Below the pieces are notes generated by a model. It was not told where the DNA came from. It saw nothing but the letters and a program-made list of their open reading frames with translations, and did not search any database. The position numbers and the translations under genes are program-made. From Streptomyces cyaneofuscatus (GTDB lineage Bacteria > Actinomycetota > Actinomycetes > Streptomycetales > Streptomycetaceae), in contig NZ_JOEM01000012.1 in NCBI RefSeq assembly GCF_000718135.1, positions 124,001-188,000 of the forward strand: 64,000 bases of DNA. Reading direction: 5' to 3'. The number at the start of each line of letters is the position of its first letter. Position 1 is the first letter of the stretch. Shown piece after piece: positions 15,863 to 25,470 of this stretch.

Positions 15863-16585
15863 ATGGCGGTGTTCGTCGCGCTCGGCGCGTTCCTGATGAC
15901 TCTGGCCGGCGGCTGGGTCGCGCAACGCGTCACGGACCGCCGCCACCTGGTGCTCGGCTTCGCGGGCGGACTGATGCTCGGCGTGGTCGGCCTGGACCTC
16001 CTGCCGGAGGCGATGGAGGCCGCGGGGACCCCGGTGTTCGGGGTGCCCGCCGCCCTGCTGCTCTTCGTCGGCGGCTTCCTGGTGGCCCATCTGGTCGAGG
16101 GGCTGCTCGCCGTACGCCAGGTGGCACACGGGGCGAGCGGTGAACGCGTGCCGCAGGTGGGACTCACGGCGGCCGCCGCGATGGTCGGCCACAGCCTGAT
16201 GGACGGCATCGCGCTCGGCGCCGCCTTCCAGGTCAGCGGAGCCATGGGCGTGGCTGTCGCGCTGGCGGTGATCAGTCATGACTTCGCCGACGGATTCAAC
16301 ACGTACACCCTCACCAGTCTTTACGGGAACGCCCGCCGCAAGGCGCTCCTGATGCTGTTCGCGGCCGCCCTGGCACCGGTCGTGGGCGCCGCGACGACGC
16401 TGCTGTTCACCCTTCCGGAGGAACTGCTCGGCGGCTATCTCGGTTTCTTCGGCGGAGCCCTGCTCTACCTGGCCGCCGCTGAGATTCTTCCCGAGGCACA
16501 CCACACCCATCCCGCCCGTTCCACCCTTCTCTGCACCATCGGGGGCGTGGGCTTCATCTGGCTGGTGGTCGGCATCGCGGAGTGA
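15863..16585 (+). CDS. ZIP-family divalent metal transporter
   Basis: A 240-residue integral membrane protein with about eight hydrophobic helices. The metal-binding helices carry MVGHSLMDGIALG and ISHDFADGFNTYTL, equivalent to the conserved HxxxD/HDxxDG pairs of ZIP transporters, and the loop between helices 3 and 4 contains His. It probably imports Zn2+ or a similar ion. Placed inside the cobalamin block but on the opposite strand, it might import cobalt, but no sequence feature shows cobalt specificity. Upstream lie the 12-bp repeats. Confidence 0.85.
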   Translation: MAVFVALGAFLMTLAGGWVAQRVTDRRHLVLGFAGGLMLGVVGLDLLPEAMEAAGTPVFGVPAALLLFVGGFLVAHLVEGLLAVRQVAHGASGERVPQVGLTAAAAMVGHSLMDGIALGAAFQVSGAMGVAVALAVISHDFADGFNTYTLTSLYGNARRKALLMLFAAALAPVVGAATTLLFTLPEELLGGYLGFFGGALLYLAAAEILPEAHHTHPARSTLLCTIGGVGFIWLVVGIAE

Positions 16586-16619
16586 GCCGTACGCGCGCCT
16601 TTACGCGCCCTTGTACGCC

Positions 16620-17966
16620 TCACCGCGCCCGGCAGTGCTCCACGAACCGCCGGGCCACCTCGGGGGAGGCCGCCCAGTGGGTGTGCAGATAGCTGGCGTG
16701 CACGCCCCGCTGGACGTACCCCTCCACCCGCCGCTCCGGCTGGTGCATGCCCCACGCGGGAACCGGCCCCGCCCCCGGCTCCAGCACCGTCCGGTGGAAC
16801 TCATGGCCGCGCAGCCGGGTCCCGGCGGCCGCGAGCGGGCTGTCCGAGACCGCCACCGCCTGCCGGTACCCGAGCGTGAGCCGCTCCGACATCCGGGCCG
16901 TGGCGTCCAGCACCCCGCACATCGGCTTCCCGTCCAGCTCCCGCGCCAGATACAGCAGCCCCGCACACTCGGCCGCCACCGGGGCGCCGCTGAGGGCCAG
17001 TTCGGTCACCGCCCGGCGCAACGGCTCGTTGGCCGACAGCTCGGGGGCGTACATCTCCGGGAACCCCCCGCCGATCACGAGCCCCGCCGTGCCGGCCGGC
17101 AGCTTCTCGTCCCGCAGCGGATCGAAGACCACGACCTCCGCACCGGCCGCCGTCAGCAGTTCGGTGTGTTCCGCGTACGCGAAGGTGAACGCCGCCCCGC
17201 CGGCCACGGCGACGACGGGCCTGGGGCCTTCCGCAGGGGCGTACGCCGGCTCCCACGCCTCGTCCGCCAGCGCGGGCGCCGTCCGCGCGAGCGCCATCAG
17301 CGCGTCCAGGTCGCACCCGGCGCGCACCCGCTCACCCATGGCGCGTACGGCGTCCACCGCATCGCTCTGCCGCTCGGCCACCGGCACCAGCCCCAGGTGG
17401 CGCGAGGGCGTGGCCACCTGAGGCGCCCGGCGCAGCACGCCCAGCACCGGAAGCCCCGACTCGTCCAACGCATCGCGCAACAGCGCCTCGTGCCGGTCGG
17501 AGGCCACCTTGTTCAGGATCACCCCGCCGATCCGCACCTCGGGGTCCCAGGAGGCGAACCCGTGGACCAGGGCAGCCACCGACCGGGACTGCGAGGAGGC
17601 GTCCACGACCAGGACCACGGGAGCCTTGAGCAACTTCGCCACCTGCGCGGTGGACGCCAGTTCCCCCTGCCCCGAGGCACCGTCGTACAGCCCCATCACC
17701 CCCTCGACCACGGCGAGGTCGCACCCCGCCGCCCCGTGCGCGAAGAGCGGAGCGACCAGCTCCGGCCCGCACATGTACGCGTCGAGATTGCGGCCGGGAC
17801 GGCCCGTCGCCAGCGAGTGGTAACCCGGATCGATGTAGTCCGGGCCCACCTTGTGCGGCGATACGGCCAGCCCGCGCGCGGCGAAGGCGGCCATCAGGCC
17901 GGTGGCGACGGTGGTCTTGCCGCTGTTGGAGGCCGGAGCGGCGATGACCAGACGGGGCGTACTCAC
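16620..17966 (-). CDS. cobB: Cobyrinate a,c-diamide synthase
   Basis: A 448-residue ATP- and glutamine-dependent enzyme that amidates the a and c carboxylates of (hydrogeno)cobyrinic acid. The N-terminal dethiobiotin-synthetase-like domain has the P-loop APASNSGKTTVATG and VEGVMGLYDG. The C-terminal class I glutamine amidotransferase domain has the Cys in AAECAGLLYLAREL and a conserved His region (RGHEFHRT, HASYLHTHW). The GTG start overlaps the cobO stop (GTGA), so it is translationally coupled as the last gene of the riboswitch-led operon. Confidence 0.95.
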   Translation of the reverse strand: MSTPRLVIAAPASNSGKTTVATGLMAAFAARGLAVSPHKVGPDYIDPGYHSLATGRPGRNLDAYMCGPELVAPLFAHGAAGCDLAVVEGVMGLYDGASGQGELASTAQVAKLLKAPVVLVVDASSQSRSVAALVHGFASWDPEVRIGGVILNKVASDRHEALLRDALDESGLPVLGVLRRAPQVATPSRHLGLVPVAERQSDAVDAVRAMGERVRAGCDLDALMALARTAPALADEAWEPAYAPAEGPRPVVAVAGGAAFTFAYAEHTELLTAAGAEVVVFDPLRDEKLPAGTAGLVIGGGFPEMYAPELSANEPLRRAVTELALSGAPVAAECAGLLYLARELDGKPMCGVLDATARMSERLTLGYRQAVAVSDSPLAAAGTRLRGHEFHRTVLEPGAGPVPAWGMHQPERRVEGYVQRGVHASYLHTHWAASPEVARRFVEHCRAR

Positions 17967-18562
17967 CACTCGATGCCCCTCTGGCCCTTCTGCCCCGCGT
18001 CCATCGGGTGCTTGACCTTCGACATGTCGGTCACCAGGTCGGCGGCCTCGATCAGCGCGTCCGGCGCGTTGCGGCCGGTGATCACCACGTGCTGGGTGCC
18101 GGGACGGTTCCGCATGACCTCGACGACCTCGTCGGTGTCGATCCAGCCCCAGTGCATCGGGTAGGCGAACTCGTCCAGCACATACAGCTTGTACGTCTCC
18201 GCCGCCAGGTCGCGCTTGACCTGCTCCCACCCCTCGCGGGCCTTCTCCTCGTTGTCGAGCTGGCCGTCGCGCTGGACCCAGGACCAGCCCTCGCCCATCT
18301 TGTGCCAGTCGACGGTGCCGCCCTCGCCGCTCGCGCCCAGCACCTTCAGCGCGTTCTCCTCGCCGACCTTCCACTTCGCCGACTTCACGAACTGGAACAC
18401 CCCGATCGGCCACCCCTGGTTCCAGGCCCGCAGCGCGAGCCCGAAAGCTGCTGTCGACTTGCCCTTCCCTATGCCCGTGTGGACGAACAGGAGCGGGCGG
18501 TTGCGCCGCTGACGGGTGGTGAGCCCGTCGTCCGGCACCGATGTCGGCTGTCCCTGCGGCAT
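17963..18562 (-). CDS. cobO: Cob(I)yrinic acid a,c-diamide adenosyltransferase
   Basis: A 199-residue CobA/CobO-type corrinoid adenosyltransferase that moves the 5'-deoxyadenosyl group of ATP to Co(I). The modified P-loop is HTGIGKGKSTAAFGLALRA; KWKVGEE, VLDEFAYPMHWGWID and HVVITGRNAPDALIEAADLV are family blocks. The N-terminus carries a basic extension (TTRQRRNRP) usual for CobO. Its ATG overlaps the chelatase stop by one base (TAATG) and its stop overlaps the cobB start, so it is coupled on both sides. Confidence 0.96.
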   Translation of the reverse strand: MPQGQPTSVPDDGLTTRQRRNRPLLFVHTGIGKGKSTAAFGLALRAWNQGWPIGVFQFVKSAKWKVGEENALKVLGASGEGGTVDWHKMGEGWSWVQRDGQLDNEEKAREGWEQVKRDLAAETYKLYVLDEFAYPMHWGWIDTDEVVEVMRNRPGTQHVVITGRNAPDALIEAADLVTDMSKVKHPMDAGQKGQRGIEW

Positions 18563-20598
18563 TAAGCGGCCCTCCCGGCTGCGGTGACGTCCTTGACGAG
18601 CCCGGCGATCGAGTCGGCCCGCAGCTCGTCGAGCGTGACGGCGGTGCCTCCCAGCTCCCGGGCGAGTTCCCCGGCGAGACCGAGGCGTACGTACCCCGAC
18701 TCGCAGTCCACGACGACGGATGCCGTCCCCTCGGCCTGGTGCAGCCGCGCCGCCCGCCCCGCGAGCGCCACCGGCTCAGGACCGCCGGTCGCCCGGCCGT
18801 CCGTGACGACGACGAGCAGGGGCCGGCGCGAAGGGTCGCGCAGCCGCTCCACCCGCAGCACGTCATGGGCCTTGAGCAGCCCGGCGGCGAGCGGAGTGCG
18901 GCCCCCGGTCGGCAGCGACTCCAGCCGGGCCGCGGCCGCGTCCACGGACGACGTCGGCGGCAGCGCCACCTCCGCCTCCTTGCCCCGGAAGGTGACCAGA
19001 CCGACCTTGTCCCGCCGCTGGTAGGCGTCCAACAGCAGCGACAGCACGGCCCCCTTGACCGCGCTCATCCGCTGCCGGGCCGCCATCGACCCGGAGGCGT
19101 CCACGACGAACAGCACGAGGTTGCCCTCACGCCCCTCCCGGGTCGCCTGCCGCAGATCGTCCCGCCGCACCACGAGCCCGCGCCCGGAACGCCCGCGCGC
19201 CCGCTGGTGGGGGGCGGCGGCCTGCACGGTGGCGGAGAGGTGGAGCTTGGTGAGAGCGCCCTGTGGCCGGACCGCCCCTGTGGTCCGACCGTGCGCCGTA
19301 CGGGCCCGGGAGCGCCGCCCCGCTGCGCCTTCCCCCAGCCCCGGAACGCTGAGCATCTTCGTACGGAACGGCTCGGCGGCTGCCACCGGCTGCTGCTCGG
19401 CCCCGGCGGAGCGCCCGGGCGCGTCGGGGGCGGAGTCGGGGGCCTGGGACGGCGTGTCGTCGCCCTCCGAGCCCTGCGGCGGGGTGCGGTCGCCATCGGC
19501 CTGCGGCGGCACGCCACCGCCCCCACCACCGTCGCCACCGCCATCGGGCCCGGGGTCGGGATCGCCGTCGTCGCCCTGTCCCTCGTCCCCGGCGGCCTCG
19601 TCCAAGGTCTGATCCAGCTTGTCCTCGTCAAGACCCGGCGCGTCGAAGGGGTTCCGGCGACGCCGATGGGGGAGCGCCAGCAGGGCGGCCTGCCGTACGT
19701 CGTCGGCGGTGACCTCCTCGCGCCCGGCCCAGGCGGCGAGCGCGGTCGCGGTACGGGCCATCACGATGTCGGCCCGCATCCCGTCGACCTCGAACGCGGC
19801 GCAGGTCGCGGCGATCTGCCGCAGCACGCCGTCACCGAGCACGACACGCGGCAGCAGGGCACGCGCGGCGGCGATGCGCTCCCGGAGCGCCGTCTCCTCC
19901 GCGGCCCAGCGCGCGGCGAACCCCTCGGGATCGTCGTCGTACGCGAGCCGGCGGCGTACGACCTCCACCCGCTCGTCGGTGTCCCGGGAAGCGGCCACCT
20001 CGACGGTGAGCCCGAACCGGTCCAGCAACTGCGGCCGCAGCTCGCCCTCTTCCGGGTTCATCGTCCCGACCAGCAGGAACCGCGCCGCATGCCGTACGGA
20101 GACGCCTTCGCGCTCGACGTACGAGGCACCCATGGCCGCCGCGTCCAGCAGCAGGTCCACCAGGTGGTCGTGGAGGAGGTTGACCTCGTCGACGTACAGG
20201 ATCCCGCGGTGCGCGTCGGCCAGCAGCCCCGGCTCGAACGCCTTCACGCCCTCCGAGAGCGCCCGCTCGATGTCCAGCGCCCCCACGAGCCGGTCCTCGG
20301 ACGCCCCGACGGGCAGCTCCACGGTCCGCGCCGCCCGCGACACACCGGCCGCCTCCGCGTGCGGCCCATCAGGACACGCCGGATCGGGCGAGGCCGGATC
20401 ACAGGAGAACCGGCACCCCGGTACGACGGAGACCTCGGGCATGAGCGCGGCCAGGGCCCGCACGGCGGTGGACTTGGCGGTCCCCTTCTCGCCCCGCACG
20501 AGCACACCACCGACGGCCGGACTGACCGCGTTCAGCAACAGCCCGAGCCGCAGGTCGTCCTGCCCGACGATCGCGGTGAAGGGATACGGCGTACTCAC
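18562..20598 (-). CDS. Cobaltochelatase-like BchI/BchD fusion (Mg-chelatase family)
   Basis: A 678-residue AAA+ plus VWA protein. Residues 1-310 are the BchI-like ATPase with P-loop [15 protein letters not shown], Walker [12 protein letters not shown] and sensor [15 protein letters not shown] long acidic Pro/Gly/Asp linker (about 320-420) leads to the C-terminal VWA domain with the MIDAS motif VDASGSMAA. Such proteins act as the ATPase partner of CobN in cobalt insertion; no cobN is in this window. The GTG start overlaps the cobQ stop by four bases. The cysteines in the [14 protein letters not shown] insertion are a further family trait. Confidence 0.9.
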   Translation of the reverse strand: MSTPYPFTAIVGQDDLRLGLLLNAVSPAVGGVLVRGEKGTAKSTAVRALAALMPEVSVVPGCRFSCDPASPDPACPDGPHAEAAGVSRAARTVELPVGASEDRLVGALDIERALSEGVKAFEPGLLADAHRGILYVDEVNLLHDHLVDLLLDAAAMGASYVEREGVSVRHAARFLLVGTMNPEEGELRPQLLDRFGLTVEVAASRDTDERVEVVRRRLAYDDDPEGFAARWAAEETALRERIAAARALLPRVVLGDGVLRQIAATCAAFEVDGMRADIVMARTATALAAWAGREEVTADDVRQAALLALPHRRRRNPFDAPGLDEDKLDQTLDEAAGDEGQGDDGDPDPGPDGGGDGGGGGGVPPQADGDRTPPQGSEGDDTPSQAPDSAPDAPGRSAGAEQQPVAAAEPFRTKMLSVPGLGEGAAGRRSRARTAHGRTTGAVRPQGALTKLHLSATVQAAAPHQRARGRSGRGLVVRRDDLRQATREGREGNLVLFVVDASGSMAARQRMSAVKGAVLSLLLDAYQRRDKVGLVTFRGKEAEVALPPTSSVDAAAARLESLPTGGRTPLAAGLLKAHDVLRVERLRDPSRRPLLVVVTDGRATGGPEPVALAGRAARLHQAEGTASVVVDCESGYVRLGLAGELARELGGTAVTLDELRADSIAGLVKDVTAAGRAA

Positions 20599-22253
20599 GA
20601 GGCCTCCTCGTTGACGTCAACATCATCAGACTCAAGTCCGGCGGGCAGTGACCCAGCGGACCCGGCAAACTCAAGCCCCTCCGGCGATTGAGGAGCGTGG
20701 TCCGGGGCAGCGCCCCGCCTCTCCGCCGCACCCGCACCCGCCCCCAACGGCGGCGCCCCCGGCGGTACAAAGGGCAACCCCGCAGGCGCGCCCCCCTCGA
20801 TCAACCGCCACAACGCATCCGTATCCGCATGCTCCTCCACCAGATCCCCCAGCCGATCCAGCTGCTCCTCCCGCAACACCCCGAAGCTCGTGTCCGGCGC
20901 AGGTACGAACCGCCGCCCGGCGGCCCGGGCCACCTCCTCCAGGAACCGCCGCCGGAACCCATCGCTCTCCAGCGACCCGTGCCAGTGCGTCCCCCACACC
21001 GCCCCCACCCGGCACCCGTCCAGGAACGGCTCCCCGCCCCGCACATCGGCGACCCCGTGGTGGATCTCATACCCCTCCACCGGCTCACCCAGGGCCGAAC
21101 CCACCGGCCGCGCCAGCGTCTTGGCCCGCTCGAAGCGCACCCGTACGGGAAGGACCCCCAGCCCGTCCACGACCCCGGCCCGCGACTCCACCTCGTCCTC
21201 GATCCGCTCCCCGAGCACCTGGAACCCCCCGCAGATCCCCAGCACCGGACGCCCCTCCGCCGCCCGCCGCACCAGCGCGTCCGCGAGCCCCCGCTCCCGC
21301 AGCCAGGCCAGCGCCTTCACCGTGCCGCGCGTCCCGGGCACGACGACCAGGTCCGCGTCGGCCAGCTCATCGGGCCGGTCCACGAACCGCACGACGACGC
21401 CCGGCTCGGCGGCCAGCGCGTCCACGTCCGTGAAGTTGGACATCAACGGCACCGCGCAGACCGCGACCCGCAACACGTCCTCGCCATGGGGCGGCGCCAC
21501 GACCGACTCCCGCACCGCACCCCGCAGGGACACCCGCAGGCCGTCCTCCTCGTCGATGCCGAGCCCATGGGCGAACGGCAGCACCCCGTACGTCCGCCGC
21601 CCGGTCAGCCCGTACAGCATGTCCAGCCCCGGCTCCAGCAGCGAGACGTCACCCCGGAACTTGTTCACCAGGTAGCCCGCGACCAGCGACTGGTCCTCCG
21701 CGCTCAGCAGCGCCGTGGTCCCGAAGAAGGAGGCGAAGACCCCGCCCCGGTCGATGTCCCCGACCACCAGCACCGGAAAGCGGGCGGCCCGCGCGATCCC
21801 CATGTTCACGATGTCGGTCCGCCGGAGGTTGATCTCGGCCGGCGACCCGGCGCCCTCGCAGATCACCGCGTCGTACGTCGACCGCAGCTGCTCCAGACAG
21901 TCCGTCACCGTCCCGAGCAGCGCCTCCTGACGCCCCCCGTGGTACCCCCGGGCGCTCATCTCGCCCACCGGCTTTCCCATCAGCACGACCTGGCTGGACC
22001 GGTCGCTGCCCGGCTTCAGCAGCACCGGGTTCATCAGCGCCGTCGGCTCCACCCGGGCGGCCTGCGCCTGCATGGCCTGGGCGCGCCCGATCTCCGCGCC
22101 CTCACGCGTCACGAAGGAGTTGAGGGACATGTTCTGCGCCTTGAAGGGCGCGACCTTCACGCCCCGGCGCACCAGCCAGCGGCAGATGCCCGCCGTGACG
22201 ACGCTCTTGCCCGCGTCCGATGTGGTCCCCGCGACCAGCAGCCCACCGCTCAT
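20595..22253 (-). CDS. cobQ: Cobyric acid synthase
   Basis: A 552-residue ATP-dependent amidotransferase that amidates positions b, d, e and g of adenosyl-cobyrinate diamide. The N-terminal domain has [26 protein letters not shown] and [12 protein letters not shown]. The C-terminal glutamine amidotransferase has the Cys in [11 protein letters not shown] and the His in [10 protein letters not shown]. The usual end is near residue 505 (GLPFVPPGA). Here about 45 extra residues follow ([20 protein letters not shown] ...), encoded by a hairpin-rich repeat-like segment. The start ATG overlaps the cobD stop (ATGA). Confidence 0.95.
   Translation of the reverse strand: MSGGLLVAGTTSDAGKSVVTAGICRWLVRRGVKVAPFKAQNMSLNSFVTREGAEIGRAQAMQAQAARVEPTALMNPVLLKPGSDRSSQVVLMGKPVGEMSARGYHGGRQEALLGTVTDCLEQLRSTYDAVICEGAGSPAEINLRRTDIVNMGIARAARFPVLVVGDIDRGGVFASFFGTTALLSAEDQSLVAGYLVNKFRGDVSLLEPGLDMLYGLTGRRTYGVLPFAHGLGIDEEDGLRVSLRGAVRESVVAPPHGEDVLRVAVCAVPLMSNFTDVDALAAEPGVVVRFVDRPDELADADLVVVPGTRGTVKALAWLRERGLADALVRRAAEGRPVLGICGGFQVLGERIEDEVESRAGVVDGLGVLPVRVRFERAKTLARPVGSALGEPVEGYEIHHGVADVRGGEPFLDGCRVGAVWGTHWHGSLESDGFRRRFLEEVARAAGRRFVPAPDTSFGVLREEQLDRLGDLVEEHADTDALWRLIEGGAPAGLPFVPPGAPPLGAGAGAAERRGAAPDHAPQSPEGLEFAGSAGSLPAGLESDDVDVNEEAS
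20664..20718. repeat. Dispersed-repeat-like palindromic segment inside the cobQ 3' end
   Basis: It contains CTCAAGCCCCTCCGGCGATT-GAG (CTCAA/TTGAG stem) and GGGGCAGCGCCCC (5-bp stem, 20704-20716). Segments of this kind are common between Streptomyces genes; here it is read in frame as the CobQ tail. The family assignment is from memory of such repeats and not from a search. Confidence 0.5.
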
Positions 22254-23230
22254 GCCCGACCCCGCCCCTGTCCTGTCGACGACCGTCCCGCGACCACGCG
22301 GCCCACAGCCATCCGGCCCACCACGCACACCCCGAGGGCCAGCGCACTCACCCGGCGCGACAGCCGCACCGCACGCTCGATGTCGGAGCTCCGGACCTCC
22401 CGGCCCGACTCCCCGTTCAGCACCGGCCGGTGCTCGACGCGCCCCGCGTACGCCAGCGTCCCGCCGAGCCGTACGCCGAGCGCCCCCGCGAACGCGGCCT
22501 CCACCGGGCCCGCGTTCGGGCTCGGGTGGCGCCGCGCGTCCGCCTTCCAGGCGCGTACGGCCTCCGAGGGCCGCCCGCCGCCCACCACGGCCAGCGCGGC
22601 CGTCAGCCGGGCGCCGGGCCATCCCGCCACATCGTCCAGGCGGGCCGAGGCCCAGCCGTAACGGCGGTAGCGGGGCGACTTGTGGCCGACCATCGCGTCC
22701 AGCGTGTTCACGGCCCGGAAGCCGACGAGCCCCGGCACCCCGCCGATCGCGCCCCACACGAGCGCGCCCACGACGGCGTCCGAGGTGTTCTCCGCGACCG
22801 ACTCCACCACGGCACGGGCGATCTGCGGCCCGTCCAGGGAGTGCGGATCACGCCCGCACAGATGCGGCAGCCGCTCCCGGGCCACCTCCAGGTCACCGGC
22901 GGCCAGCGCGCCCCCGATGGCGCGGGCCTCCCGGCCCAGCGAGGTACCGCCGACGACCGACCAGGTGGTGGCGGCCGTCAGCGCGACGGCGAGCGCGGGC
23001 CGCTCCCGTACGGCACGGGCGGCCAGCGCGGCGGCCCCCACGGCGCCTCCGGCGCACAGCAGGGTGTGCAGCGCGCCCCGGCCCCGGTCGTCCCGCCACA
23101 GCAGGGACTCCACCCGCGCGGCTGCCCGGCCGAAACCGGCGACGGGATGGCCCCGGCGCGGGTCGCCGAGAGCCGCGTCGGCGATCAGCCCGGCGACGGC
23201 GCCGTACGCGAAGACACGATCGGCACGCAC
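22250..23230 (-). CDS. cobD: Adenosylcobinamide-phosphate synthase (CobD/CbiB)
   Basis: A 326-residue integral membrane enzyme that attaches the aminopropanol (phosphate) arm to adenosylcobyric acid. Typical blocks are [40 protein letters not shown] with [38 protein letters not shown] and [23 protein letters not shown]. It starts at GTG 23230, the first gene after the cobalamin riboswitch, and is coupled to cobQ by ATGA overlap. It is followed in the pathway by CobU/CobS-type steps whose genes are not in this window. Confidence 0.95.
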   Translation of the reverse strand: MRADRVFAYGAVAGLIADAALGDPRRGHPVAGFGRAAARVESLLWRDDRGRGALHTLLCAGGAVGAAALAARAVRERPALAVALTAATTWSVVGGTSLGREARAIGGALAAGDLEVARERLPHLCGRDPHSLDGPQIARAVVESVAENTSDAVVGALVWGAIGGVPGLVGFRAVNTLDAMVGHKSPRYRRYGWASARLDDVAGWPGARLTAALAVVGGGRPSEAVRAWKADARRHPSPNAGPVEAAFAGALGVRLGGTLAYAGRVEHRPVLNGESGREVRSSDIERAVRLSRRVSALALGVCVVGRMAVGRVVAGRSSTGQGRGRA

Positions 23231-23267
23231 GGTTCAGCCCGCCGCGGGCAGAGGCGTTCCGGCACGA

Positions 23268-23315
23268 AGAGGTACGGGAAGAGGCGCACGGAGAGGTACG
23301 GGAAGCGGCACAGGA
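23268..23315. repeat. Two 24-bp direct repeats in the cob leader
   Basis: AGAGGTACGGGAAG-(A/C)-GGC begins at 23268 and again at 23292. The copies lie between the riboswitch aptamer and the cobD start, where the expression platform should be. Confidence 0.6.
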
Positions 23316-23381
23316 TGCGGCGCACGGCGGCCGGGCATGGCGTATGTCCTCACTCAGGGTCCGCGCCCTGGTTCGACGTGA

Positions 23382-23536
23382 CCGGCGACAAGAGTCTCCT
23401 GGCTCCCCGGATCCGCAGTTCCCCCGGCCTTCCAGCCCGCGGTGCGAGGGCCGTGACATCCGGTGTGGGGGAGTGCTCCCCGGTGACAGTGGCGGGACCG
23501 CGCCGGATTCGCACCGGCTTCCTCTTCTGTCGCCGT
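23382..23536 (-). promoter_or_regulatory. Cobalamin riboswitch upstream of cobD
   Basis: Read on the minus strand, the closing P1 stem pairs CGGCGACA (near 23535) with TGTCGCCG (near 23383). Inside are GGAAGCCGGTGCGAATCCGG, the core GCGGTCCCGCCACTGT, a CGGGGAG/CTCCCC arm and, near the 3' side, the B12 box AGCCAGGAGACT. These are the conserved elements of the AdoCbl aptamer. About 150 nt lead on to the cobD GTG, including a CAGGG/CCCTG hairpin that may act in the expression platform. High adenosylcobalamin would turn off cobD-cobQ-chelatase-cobO-cobB. Confidence 0.93.
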
Positions 23537-23621
23537 AAATGGCTCCGGCAGTCCACCACGCTGCGAGAACGGCCGTCAACTTGCTGTTGACCTGCGGAGC
23601 TCCAGTGTGCGCAGACGCACA

Positions 23622-23655
23622 TCGGGCCGGACACACGGTGGTGTGTCCGGCCCGA
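23622..23655. terminator. Terminator after the phosphate-transporter operon
   Basis: A perfect 15-bp stem (23622-23636 with 23641-23655), loop GGTG, lies 30 bp past the stop of the small membrane protein gene on the minus strand. Confidence 0.78.
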
Positions 23656-23685
23656 AGGAGTGCTGAAGGAGTGCGTCGGTGCGCG

Positions 23686-23916
23686 TCAGGCGACGATCAG
23701 ATAGATCCCGTACGCGACCGCCGCCACGCACGCCGCGAAGCAGGCGTACGCGCCGGTGCGCGCCAGTGCGGCCGAACCGCCGGAGGCGCCGCCGGCGGCC
23801 GTGGCCGACAGCTTGGAGAGGGCGACGATGCCCAGGGTGAAGACGCCGACCAGCGCGACGGTGACCACGAGACTGACACCGAAGACGGAGGCGAGAGCTG
23901 CCCAGTCGATTTTCAT
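23686..23916 (-). CDS. Small two-helix membrane protein cotranscribed with pit
   Basis: A 76-residue protein with two strong transmembrane helices (residues about 9-34 and 53-75) joined by a Gly/Ser/Ala-rich loop, and an N-terminal MKIDWAALASVFGVS. I know of no assigned function. It begins 12 bp after the pit stop on the same strand and shares its terminator, so it is probably co-expressed and may assist or regulate the phosphate transporter. This is inferred from context only. Confidence 0.8.
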   Translation of the reverse strand: MKIDWAALASVFGVSLVVTVALVGVFTLGIVALSKLSATAAGGASGGSAALARTGAYACFAACVAAVAYGIYLIVA

Positions 23917-23928
23917 ACGGATCTGTCC

Positions 23929-25194
23929 TTACACCGTCGCCGCGGGGCGGGTGGTGTCGTCGGGCGCCGATGCCGGGGCCGGGATGGTGGTCGAGAGGTC
24001 GGCGGCCGGACCGCCGATGGGCGGCACCGCGACCGCGGCCATGGCGGTGGTGACGACACCCTGGGGCTCGTCCGCCGTGTCCTCGGTGTCGTTGACGTTG
24101 GTGTGGTCCACCGGCTGCCGGCGCGAGGCCACCCAGATGGCGAAGGAGCCGCCGACCAGCAGGATCGCGGTGGCGGTGATGCCCCACGGGCCCTGCTTGG
24201 TGAGGAACTCGGCACCCGCGCCGACCAGGCCCGCGGCCGGGAGCGTCAGGCCCCAGGCGATGAACATCCGGGTGGCGGTGGACCAGCGGACCACGCCGCC
24301 CTTGCGGCCGAGGCCCGCGCCCATCACGGCACCCGAGCAGGACTGGGTGGTGGAGAGCGAGAAGCCGAGGTGCGAGGAGGCCAGGATGACCGTGGCCGCG
24401 CTGGTCTGGGCGGCGAAGCCCTGCGGCGGCTGGAGGTCGGTGAGGCCCTTGCCCATGGTGCGGATGATGCGCCAGCCACCGAGGTAGGTGCCGAGCGCGA
24501 TGGCGACACCGGCGGAGACGATGACCCACATCGGCGGGTTGGAGCCGGGGGCGAGGACGCCGCCGGTGACCAGGGCCAGGGTGATGATGCCCATCGTCTT
24601 CTGGGCGTCGTTGGTGCCGTGGGCGAGCGAGACGAGACCGGCGGAGGCGATCTGTCCGGCCCGGTAGCCCTTGGCCGTCGACTTGAGCTGGTTCGGGTCG
24701 GTGACGTTCCGGTTGATCCGGTACGTCAGCTTCGTGGCCAGCATCGCGGCGAGACCGGCGACCAGCGGGGCGGCGATCGCGGGGAGCAGCACCTTGGTGA
24801 CGACGGTGCCGCCGTTGATCGAGGACCAGCCGGCCGACATCACCGCGGCGCCGATCAGGCCGCCGAACAGGGCGTGGGACGAGCTGGAGGGCAGGCCGAC
24901 CAGCCAGGTCAGCAGATTCCACAGGATGGCGCCGACGAGCGCCGCGAAGATGACCTCTGTTCTGAGGCCGTTCTCGTTGACGATCCCGCCGGAGATCGTC
25001 TTGGCGACCTCCACTGACAGGAACGCGCCGATGAGGTTGAGAACGGCGGACATGGCCACCGCTGTCTTGGGCTTCAGTGCGCCGGTCGAGATGGTCGTAG
25101 CCATCGCGTTGGCGGTGTCGTGGAAACCGTTCGTGAAATCGAACACGAGAGCTGTCACGACCACAATCGCGAGCAGCAGCGTGATGTGTTCCAT
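23929..25194 (-). CDS. pit: Low-affinity inorganic phosphate transporter (PiT family)
   Basis: A 421-residue membrane permease with about ten helices that imports metal-phosphate with H+. Both halves carry the family signature: VFDFTNGFHDTANAMATTIS at the N-terminus and VSLAHGTNDAQKTMGIIT in the second half. The C-terminal tail of about 75 residues (after AIWVASRRQ) is hydrophilic and Thr/Asp/Ala-rich. The upstream direct repeats match a PHO box, and PhoP control of a pit gene has been reported in Streptomyces coelicolor. The ATG at 25194 is the only sensible start. Confidence 0.93.
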   Translation of the reverse strand: MEHITLLLAIVVVTALVFDFTNGFHDTANAMATTISTGALKPKTAVAMSAVLNLIGAFLSVEVAKTISGGIVNENGLRTEVIFAALVGAILWNLLTWLVGLPSSSSHALFGGLIGAAVMSAGWSSINGGTVVTKVLLPAIAAPLVAGLAAMLATKLTYRINRNVTDPNQLKSTAKGYRAGQIASAGLVSLAHGTNDAQKTMGIITLALVTGGVLAPGSNPPMWVIVSAGVAIALGTYLGGWRIIRTMGKGLTDLQPPQGFAAQTSAATVILASSHLGFSLSTTQSCSGAVMGAGLGRKGGVVRWSTATRMFIAWGLTLPAAGLVGAGAEFLTKQGPWGITATAILLVGGSFAIWVASRRQPVDHTNVNDTEDTADEPQGVVTTAMAAVAVPPIGGPAADLSTTIPAPASAPDDTTRPAATV

Positions 25195-25245
25195 TTACCC
25201 AGGCAATCGTTCGACGTCAGTGGCTCGTGGACCGTAGGCAACCTG

Positions 25246-25263
25246 GGTGAACGGAAGATGAAC
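25246..25263 (-). promoter_or_regulatory. PHO box upstream of pit
   Basis: On the minus strand GTTCATC and GTTCACC occur 11 bp apart (GTTCATCTTCCGTTCACC), matching the GTTCACC direct-repeat units bound by PhoP in Streptomyces. They lie 52-69 bp before the pit ATG. Confidence 0.7.
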
Positions 25264-25470
25264 TGGGCGGGGCGCTGTGGTGACCCGAATCGGAGTGCGG
25301 TGATTCCGCTTGTGTGCGCGAGGGGCTGCGGAAGGCCGGTGGGGCACCGGCTGGTCTGCCCTTTACCCCTCGTTGGCGAAGTTTTTGACGGTCACATTCG
25401 GCCCGGAAGAGATCCCGGTCACGTGGGGGATGACGTTCCGGTTTCCGGCCGCCGCCCCTACGCTCGCCCC

